64,000 nt of DNA, taken from Ochotona curzoniae (Eukaryota > Chordata > Mammalia > Lagomorpha > Ochotonidae). Position numbers and translations under genes: made by a program. Below the pieces are notes generated by a model. It was not told the DNA's origin. It searched no databases and worked only from the letters and a program-made list of their open reading frames with translations. The stretch is from contig NW_024465751.1 in the NCBI RefSeq assembly GCF_017591425.1, forward strand, positions 4,898,001-4,962,000, read 5' to 3'. Of this stretch, positions 56,339 through 64,000 are shown in pieces (within the stretch, counting starts at the first letter, position 1; each line of letters opens with the position of its first letter).

Positions 56339-56652
56339 GGCCCCGTGAGATGGTGCAGTGGTTAAGGTCCTCACCTTGCTCGCCCGGGATCCCATATGGG
56401 CACTGGTTCTATCCTGGTGGCCCCGCTTCCCATCCAGCTCCCTGCCTGTGGCCCTGGAAAGCAGTTGAGGACGGCCCAAACCTTTGGGACCCTGCACCCA
56501 CGTGGGAGACCTGGAAGAGGCTCCTGGCTTTGGATCGGCATAGCATTGGCCGGTGTGCTCACTTGGGGAGTGAATCATTGGATGGAAGATCTTCCTCTCT
56601 GTCTCTCCTCTCTGTATATCCGCCTTTCCAATAAAAGTAAAATAAATCTTTT
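56339..56652 (+). mobile_element. Young full-length CSINE inserted in an older CSINE
   Basis: Near-consensus copy starting 'ggccccgtgagatggtgcag'. Flanked by aaaaatatttatttg (56324-56338 and 56653-56667, exact). The target was the AT-rich tail of an older minus-strand CSINE that continues to about 56875. Very similar to 20841-21148, including the 'cggatcggcatagcat' block, so the two belong to the same young subfamily. Confidence 0.95.
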
Positions 56653-56875
56653 AAAAATATTTATTTGAAAGAGAGAGAGAGAGAGCATGAAAGAAATATC
56701 AGGAGCTCCATTCAGGTCTCCTATACGGGTTATAGGATTTCAAATACTTGAACCACCACTGTTTGTTTCCCAGGTGCTTTAGAAGGGAACTGGATTAGAA
56801 GTGGAGTAACTGGGACATAACTGGGAATTCCTATTTAGGATGTTTCCATTGTAAGCACCTGTTTAATTCACTGAC
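56653..56875 (-). mobile_element. Older CSINE, minus strand, split by a young CSINE
   Basis: After a GA-rich stretch: 'ggagctccattcaggtctcc', 'tttgtttcccaggtgcttta', 'ttagaagtggagtaactggg' and 'gtaagcacctgtttaattca' in reverse family order. Confidence 0.75.
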
Positions 56876-58069
56876 AGAATGCTTGTGCCAGGAAACACTT
56901 TTTAGAATATCTTATTCATATGACTATAAAGAGGGAGTTCAGCATATATACTGTTAAGGTCCATGCAATATAAATGATACCATTCCTATGTTCTAATGTT
57001 TTGATCAAAGTGGGAAGTAATATTTAAGTTTTCCTGTATGGAAGCTATGCGGGATTTTTGGCAACTCTTCTTTCTTTGATGTATTTTGACAGCATCTACT
57101 TTGCATAATCTGTTCCAAAAATTGTCCTGAGATTTGTTAAGATTTTAACTGTTGATACTGTAATCAATGCTCCATTTTAAAAAGTGAAGTCATATTTTTG
57201 TAAATGTACTTTCTAATACTTTTCCCTCCTACACGATCCCACAGATGGTTTGCAGTTCCTCTGTACTCACACCGGTATTATCATTTGATGTATTGGGATA
57301 TGGTTTGTCTACATCTAGAAAGATAAATGAATATAAAGAAGAGTCTGATCCCAAGTTCTCCCCCTCACATATTACAGCCTTCATTTCCCTATTAACTTCA
57401 TCTGCTTCATGCTTTTCAGTTTGAAAATAATTTACTTTGACTGAAACAACAGATGCATGAGAATTAAGCAGTTTTGGTTTGCTCTGCCATGTGTTAACAC
57501 ACCACCTGTCACAAGCTTTGGTCTACTCCTCCCTTCTTTTTACATTCATGTGTTACTATCATTGAAAACTGCTGATTGGAAAATTACCTTGAGGAATTTC
57601 CTACTGCATTCCTACCTATCACTTTGCTATTCTAAGAAGGCAATTTTTCCATGGAATTGTCGAGATGCAGTTTTGCTGACTTTCTGAAGATCCCTAGAGA
57701 AGGAGCTTGCCAATCCTGGAAAATAATTCATTTAGCGATTCAAACTTTACGTATTTTTTCTCACATCTCCCCTGTCCCATTATGTTTCCAATGTGAATAT
57801 GAGTCTTAGCAATAATGGTGGGATGTATTGAGATCATGACATGATTTATTACACAAATCTGGATATTTTTCAAAAGTTAAAGAGGCATTGTTATAATTAG
57901 AGGATAATGGATATGTCAGTTCAAGGCAAATCTAAGAGCATTGCACAGACTGATTTTTATACCAGTGAAAATTAGGGGTTCAATAAACCATTGGTCTAGT
58001 GATCATGGATTTAGATCAGCATGTTAGAACAATGAATGGCAAATGCAGAACATTAATTTCTGTTCAGAT
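56876..58069. other. AT-rich single-copy stretch
   Basis: No repeats recognised. Confidence 0.4.
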
Positions 58070-58170
58070 ATTATTGATTGTGTACTGTACACCAAGCTCT
58101 TAGGTGCTAGGAGCGCAGAAGTTCTGTTGAGACATTTGACCATGAGGACAATGTTCATGTGATCCCTTTG
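58070..58170 (+). repeat. L2-like fragment
   Basis: 'attattgattgtgtactgta' and 'caccaagctcttaggtgcta' follow the L2 3'-end pattern. Confidence 0.45.
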
Positions 58171-58521
58171 TCTACTGCTGGTAGTACTTGGCAGAGAAGG
58201 GACTGCAGAGCTGAGGATCAGCCTGGTTGCTTTAATTCCTATTAGCCGCTCTCACAGTGACATCTGCCCAGGTTCTTCCTAGTTTTGCACAAAAACATTG
58301 TCAAGATGCCTTTTCTAGTCTAGTCCTGTGCTTTCTGCAAAACAGAAGTTTGCTTTTCTCTAAGTATTGGATTGGTGTTTAACAAAGCAAAGTATTCCAT
58401 GGGTGTGCCAAGGGGTTTCTGAGTCAGTTATAATTTGGCTTCCATTGCCATCATAGTATATAATCCTTTGTGTGCATGAAAATCAAGCAGAAATGGGATT
58501 GAAAACCCATTCTGCTAAAGC

Positions 58522-58672
58522 CTATATCTGTGGTCTTGAGAAATGATACCATCTCTTCTCAGATATCTTATTCCCCTCTTAACGGGGGAATAATAATCAC
58601 TGCCTCATAACACTTTCATGAAGGTTGAATGAGATTATCATGTCAATCAGGCATGTATGCTGGCACAAAAAC
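58522..58672 (+). repeat. MIR, well preserved
   Basis: 'ggtcttgagaaatgatacca', 'gggggaataataatcactgc', 'ctcataacactttcatgaag' and 'gttgaatgagattatcatgt' run in MIR order and end with 'gtatgctggcaca'. Confidence 0.75.
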
Positions 58673-59791
58673 ATGATTGGATGAAAACTACTAGGCACTC
58701 TTGTCGTTTTAGACTTTTCCTTTTTTTCCTTTTCCTATCTTCCTAACAAAACTGGCCATTCCAGGGCATTCTGGTCTCTCAGGAACCATACAATGCAACC
58801 TATCTAGGAAAGTCAGAAAAAGAGGAACGATAGGAACGTTGAGGAGGGAGGAGATTGGGTGACTTGCAGATCACACAACTAGTTGAATTCTTCCCGAGAA
58901 GCGGTAACTAGTGAGACTTTTGAACTGAGGTGACAGAAATCTAATGATCACTCCTTTCCTACAAAAGGCCCTGGAAGGAGCTTTTATTATCTAAAAGTCT
59001 AACTCCCAAGTGAAGTTGAACCTACGTGAGCAACTCAAGTGCGACTCTTCTGGCTTGCTTTGGAGAACGAAATACCTCAAATGCTTGAATTTGATTCATC
59101 CAGGCAGGACCGAGTCCAAGACTACATACCAGCTGTGAAACCTACTTTACCTACTTCACATCAGCATTCTTGAGTAGAAACGAGCATGTGTGTGTTTACA
59201 AAGCAGACAGAAAATGCCACTCCATGGCGGCTCTATTAGTAAAACTGCTCTTGGTGCTGTCATGCCCTGCTCCAGTCTTGCAGCCTTCTCCCACTTGCCA
59301 CACTCTAGAGAAACCCCTCGTTGTTTCCCACCTATTGGTATTCTTTAAAACATTTAGAGGAATAAGAAAAAGTGCTGAGGCAGAAGTGGTTGGCATGGAA
59401 ACTCTCCAAGGATCAACAGTCTCTTGCAGCCTGACGTGAGGCAGCGAGGAGATCACGACTCTGAGGAATGGGAACATAGTAAGGAGGCACACACTTCTTT
59501 CCTACTTCTGTCAGCCTGGATATTCGGACCTGACGGGAGCACTGTGCATTTGTCACAAGTGGCCCCGATAGTGGGAAGATGTTATGAATATCTTCAGAGA
59601 GTCTGGCACCAAGGACACAGCCCACTGAATGCACAGACTCATGAGTTACACCAATGCATTTTTTCCTCTGACCTTCTAAAGTTTTCCCTGAACTGGAAGC
59701 AAGACAACCTGGGTTGTCAGCTCAGGGAAACTACTATTTACTGATTGCAAACAGAACCATCAGAAGTTGACCGGCTAGATTCATAAGTTTT
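58673..59791. other. Single-copy stretch with a MIR-like scrap
   Basis: MIR-like core near 58855-58970; no genes. Opposed frames at 59170-59744 are unsupported. Confidence 0.4.
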
Positions 59792-60126
59792 GGGCCTGGC
59801 ACAGTAGCCTAGCGGCTGAAGTCCTCGCCTTGAACATGCCAGGATCCCATATAGGTGCTGGTTCTAATCTCTGCGGCTCCAAGTCACATTCAGCTCCCTG
59901 TTTGTGGCCTGGGAAAGCAGTTGGGGATGGCCCAAAGCCTTGGAATCCTGCATCCATGTGAGAGATTTGGAAGAGGCTCCTGGCTCCTGGTTTCGGATCG
60001 GCCCAGCACCGGCCATGGTGGCTGCTTGGGCAGTAAATCAATGGATGAAAGATCTTCCTCTCTGTCTCTTCTCCTCTCTATATATCTGACTATGCAATAA
60101 AAATAAATAAATCTTTAAAAAATAAA
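59792..60126 (+). mobile_element. CSINE, full length with TSDs
   Basis: 'gggcctggcacagtagccta' head through 'aataaataaatctttaaaaa' tail. Imperfect duplications (attcataagtttt near 59779-59791, acataagttct near 60128-60138). Contains 'gcacaggcc' region variants typical of the middle-aged subfamily. Confidence 0.93.
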
Positions 60127-60138
60127 TACATAAGTTCT

Positions 60139-62057
60139 GTTTCCTTCTAGTTAGCAGAATATTTAAATAGTTTAGTTTCCCAATTGTTAAGAGTACAGAA
60201 TTTTAGGAATACTATGTTTTTTTCCTACACATACTATGATAAGTTTAATAGGATAGGTGCAGTAAGAGATTAATTATAATGATTTGATAAAATAAATATA
60301 CCAGTGGTAGGTTTAAAAAGTTGCTTAAGACTTATAAATGACTTATCTGTGGAATTTAATGCTTTCTGATCACAGTTGACCACAGTAAAGCTGAAACAAC
60401 GGATGAATAGGAACTAATGTATATGAACACTGAGCTGGCCTTCCTTCATTCAACCCCTAGCTGTTGCTCTTACATGATGTATGATCTTCGGTCAGTTGTT
60501 TAGAGTTTCTGATCTTTATCACCTGTGAGATAATGATAAACTTTTCTCCAGTTTTAAATAAATATGTGTATTATAGAAACCATCATAAACTTTACACTAG
60601 GTGTCTTCAAATGAACTCTGCTTAAAGTGCTTTGTAAAGTTGTGATGTAGCCCATCATCACTATTTGTTTATGAGGTTTGCTTTCTAACGATCAGTAATA
60701 ACATAGGAAAACACACAAGTGTCTAGCCAAGTTAAAATGGCCTAATGGGGATCATTCGATGATCTAGATTCTTTATGTGTTAGATAGTCATGCCTATGTC
60801 TTTTAAACTGTGAGGCCTAGCGACCCCTCTGGAATGCTTCCCTTTAATTCTCCTGGCATGGACAGACACTTTTACATTCATATTTATACTCTAAGAATTT
60901 TTTTACTTCTATAAAATATGCTGTCACTTTCACCTAACTCCCATGCTGCTGGTTGGTAGGGCGTGGCCCTCTCCCTTCCTGCCAACCTCACTGCCATTGG
61001 ATGGAATTTAGCAGTCCTTTATGCCACATCTTCTCATAATATATTAAACGCATTATTTTGTGCTAATTCTGTAAGTCTCTTTTGTTACATGCTTATTACA
61101 TTAATAACCTGCATGGGTATGCTTGGCTGTGGACACTAATAGTTCTCTACAGGCCTTGGGCAGCACCTGCTATCAGTGTAGTTGAAGAACGAAGCACAGT
61201 AGAGGGAACTGGTGTGTTCTAGTACAAGACTTTTAGTGGTTAAACCTTTCCATATAAATTCCTTAAATCTCAAGGGAAGTGTGTCATAACTCAGAGTCAC
61301 AGAGAGATTGAGAATGACTCAATTCAGTTTTGGTCCTTTCACTTGTATGTAATCTGTTTTATCTTTCATTTCCTTCCTTCATGATTATGTTTAACAAGCA
61401 TTCTATAGGTGAAGTTTTACATTTACTTATCGGGATTTACAGGTAATGAACATGGACGATTTCTACCTAACAAAGTGTAGATGGACTCAAGTTTGGAATA
61501 ACATAGGGTGTGAAGCAGCCGAGGGAGAGGGGAAGCTAGTGATACTGAAGTAGTGGGGACTGAGCAATTTAAGGTCACAAAATATGTGGACAGTATTGAT
61601 ATCTGCCAAAGCTATATTTTTGTTCCTACTAATATTTTTAGTAGTTTAGTTGGAGGAATGCACAGCGTATTTGTATGAAGAATAGAGGATCTTGGAGGAA
61701 AATACATGTATGTTTATTATTTATATGTCCTGGGAAGTCCATGTGAAACTTCACATATAGATTATCAATAATTCTCCATAGGAGGATACTTTTAGCAATC
61801 CCGCTAGGCTAACCTGCTCTCTGAGCTGGGGAGTAGCTATGACCGGGCTGTGAAGGAAGAATGGAGAACAGGAAGTTTTGGTAATGAGGCGCTGAAAGGG
61901 ATACATGCGCCACCCAGCTACTGCTAAGGAAGAAGAGTGTCATGTTAAAGAGGGTACGTACAAGGACTGATGGGAATGACTGAACTTTAAACTAGAATGC
62001 AGATGTCACCATCTTCAATCCAATGCTGAGGTCCAAACTTCTCTTGTATTTGCACAG
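60139..62057. other. AT-rich single-copy stretch
   Basis: About 1.9 kb with no repeat or exon recognised apart from the acceptor-like sequence at its right end (62034-62057). Confidence 0.45.
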
Positions 62058-62125
62058 TGTTTCAGAGAGTACTTCGTCGTCAGTGAACCATGAAGCAGAG
62101 AGAAATACAGTGAAGACTGTTCATG
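62058..62125 (+). other. Candidate 68-nt internal exon (unassigned)
   Basis: A pyrimidine-rich tract and cag (ttctcttgtatttgcacag, ending 62057) precede it, and a consensus donor (ATG|gtaagt, donor at 62126) follows. Only one of three frames is open across it, giving 22 codons: VSESTSSSVNHEAERNTVKT then VH, with one extra base at each side. It keeps two adjacent CpGs in otherwise CpG-poor DNA. I do not recognise the peptide. Splice signals of this quality also occur by chance, so this is a candidate only; if real, the window lies in an intron of a large gene on the plus strand. Confidence 0.3.
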
Positions 62126-63715
62126 GTAAGTTTTCTCACTACCTGGAGTCACATTCAGAAACTTCTGCTGATGTCTGCCCCATAGCAGCCTTGAATTATG
62201 TCCTGTCTGCTGCAATTGTAGAGCGAGGACCAAAGACATCATTTGTTGATGATCATTGTAAACATGGGTCAAAGGGATGCGTTCTCTGGCTTTCAAATGA
62301 AAAGAACCAAGAGACGAGGTTGACAGCCATATGCAAGTTAACCTGGCTATCTTGAGGAAGCTAGAGTGGTCTTTTGTTTGTGTTGATTTGCACCATGTGG
62401 ATTACTTCAGGAGGAGCTCATAGGCTCAGTCTGAAGCCTCTCATTAATACTAAAGAAGACAGCCCATCTTTTGTGCAGTTGTGGAAATACCTGAAATTCT
62501 GGGACATATAGATATCCATAAATTGCTCTGGGGGAAGTGATGAAATAATCTCTAAAATATGAGGAGAGTTTCTGGGATGCCAAAGCAAACTTTCTTCTTT
62601 ATTTCTGTTATTCTTTTTATTTAAGATTATTTTAATCAATGATGTCACCTTGATAGCATGTTTCCCATCAACAGGAAAGGAAATAGAGAGAGATAGTAAG
62701 TGGTAAGAAAGTAAAAGCCCAGATGGAAGGGCTGTTATGGAACTGGAAGAGATATTGGAGCTTATCACGTTTGACACCTTGTATATGGTAATGAAGAAAC
62801 TCAAGCTTGGAAAAATGGACTCATTTGCCTTAAGCATTTCATTTTATGAAAAGTACAAAACAATTCATTCTATTATTTATTCAGAGTGTTGAATGGAACA
62901 TTTACAGTTTCCAGGTCATATACGAATGGCAGGAAAGGTGAGAGATAATTGAAGGTATTCCCTAGTCTCAAGAATCTTAAGGTTCACTCTAGGATAATGA
63001 CCATACTGAGTAACTTCATGTATGGTTTGTGTTCCATCACAGAGAAGTGGAAGGGCTCAAGGAATAAAGGCTAACCTTAATTCAGTCCAACAGAACTCTC
63101 CCTGGTGACAGAAATGTCCAACAAATCTACACTTTGGCCAAGTAGCATTAAACCACATGTGGCTATTGAGCAATTTTGAAATGTTTCTAGAATTCAGGAG
63201 AAACTTTTAAAATTTTGATTTCATTTTAATCAATAGAAATATGAACCCGTAGTGGTTTTTTGAATCAGAAATAACATTCTTAATAAAAAGTTCCCCAGAT
63301 TTAGAATAAGCAGAGTTAGCAAAGCGGTAGTTCAGATTTAGTGACAGAATGTGCATCTCTTAAATTCTATCATCTTAGTGCAAACACAGTGAGAAGATAG
63401 AGTTAGTATTACATACGGCTAAATAAGAATGTGAGGTTTCCTGCTGGATTCGGAGGCCTGACTATGCTAGCACTCTTAAATACTTAGGGGTACTGGGATC
63501 TTTCCATGTGAAAGCTAAGATGAGCAAAATATATTAGAATATTAAATATTAGAATAATATCAGAATATTAAATAGTGGAATAAAATAGAGACTATAAACA
63601 ATAATTAAAAATAAGGCCTTGTTGTTTTTCTCTTTCTATGGGCTTTTCTCTTGCTGAATTCATTATTTAGTGGAGCCATTAAGTTTTCACTATAATATGA
63701 ATTAAAAATAAGATT
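62126..63715. other. AT-rich single-copy stretch
   Basis: No repeats or genes recognised; the 139-codon minus frame at 62418-62837 has low-complexity Ser/Ile/Leu composition and no family match. Confidence 0.45.
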
Positions 63716-64000
63716 GCAGGGTTTGCATGGTAGAGTAGCAAGTTAATCCTTCACCTACAGTGCCAGCATCTCATGTGGGAGTCAGTTCGTGTCCCAGCTG
63801 CTCCACTTCCCATCCAGCTCCCTGCTTGTGGCCTGGGAAAGCAGAGGAGGATGGCCCAAAGTCATGGGCCTTTCACCCTCATGAGAGACCTGGAAGAAGC
63901 TCCTGGCCCCTGGCTTTGTGGCTCATCTCAGCTCTGGCTGTTACAAACATTTGGGGAGTGACCCAGCGGATAGAATATCTCTCTGTTTCTTTTCTCTCTG
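63716..64000 (+). mobile_element. CSINE cut by the window end
   Basis: 'gggtttgcatggtagagtag', 'cagtgccagcatctcatgtg', 'cttcccatccagctccctgc', 'ggatggcccaaagtcatggg' and the start of the pyrimidine block are present. The tail lies beyond 64000. Confidence 0.85.

Noticed and set aside
62418..62837. 139-codon minus-strand open frame
   Set aside because: Ser/Ile/Leu low-complexity translation of AT-rich DNA; no domain recognised.

Overview
The window reads as gene-poor, intergenic or deep-intronic DNA from a lagomorph, most likely a pika (Ochotona). The main reason is the many tRNA-derived C-type SINEs (CSINEs). They have the conserved blocks I associate with this group: a 'ggcgcagtggttaagg' type head, 'cttcccatccagctccctgc', 'gggagtgaatcat', a pyrimidine block 'cttcctctctgtctct', and an 'aataaa' tail. 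About twenty copies are present, from near-intact ones bounded by direct repeats to heavily decayed ones. I found no intact protein-coding gene, tRNA, rRNA or CRISPR array. Almost every open reading frame over 60 codons is chance or lies in a repeat; the real coding remnants are retrotransposon-derived.

The most structured part is 6.6-11.2 kb, a three-layer nest. A minus-strand, 5'-truncated L1 (3' end at 6614, body resuming at 9689) was hit by a CSINE (6861-7144). The tail of that CSINE was then hit by a 2.5-kb plus-strand L1 derivative (7160-9667) flanked by a 15-bp target-site duplication. The derivative keeps its 5'UTR, all of ORF1 (one nonsense codon), the first ~55 codons of ORF2 (frameshifted) and a complete 3'UTR and tail. 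It lacks the rest of ORF2, so it is a HAL1-like (half-L1), ORF1-only element. Both L1 copies carry in their 3'UTR a short antisense copy of an ORF2 segment.

The second notable item is an unclassified retroposon family with an ~86-bp tandem-repeat (VNTR) body. It occurs twice on the minus strand, at about 13858-15770 (copy A) and 51016-51939 (copy B). Copy B has a perfect 15-bp target-site duplication, an A-rich tail and an L1-endonuclease-like target. Its architecture (VNTR body, unique 3' domain, poly-A) resembles in outline the composite SVA-type retroposons of primates.

The rest is AT-rich single-copy sequence with older fossils: ERVL-MaLR-type LTRs (13.1, 20.4 and 47.9-48.6 kb), other LTR-like remnants, MIR and L2 pieces, a mariner-type MITE (587-715) and several microsatellites. 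One short candidate exon with canonical splice signals (62058-62125) is the only hint of host coding sequence, and it is unassigned. Boundaries of decayed repeats are approximate throughout. Family names rest on recognition by eye, not on database search.
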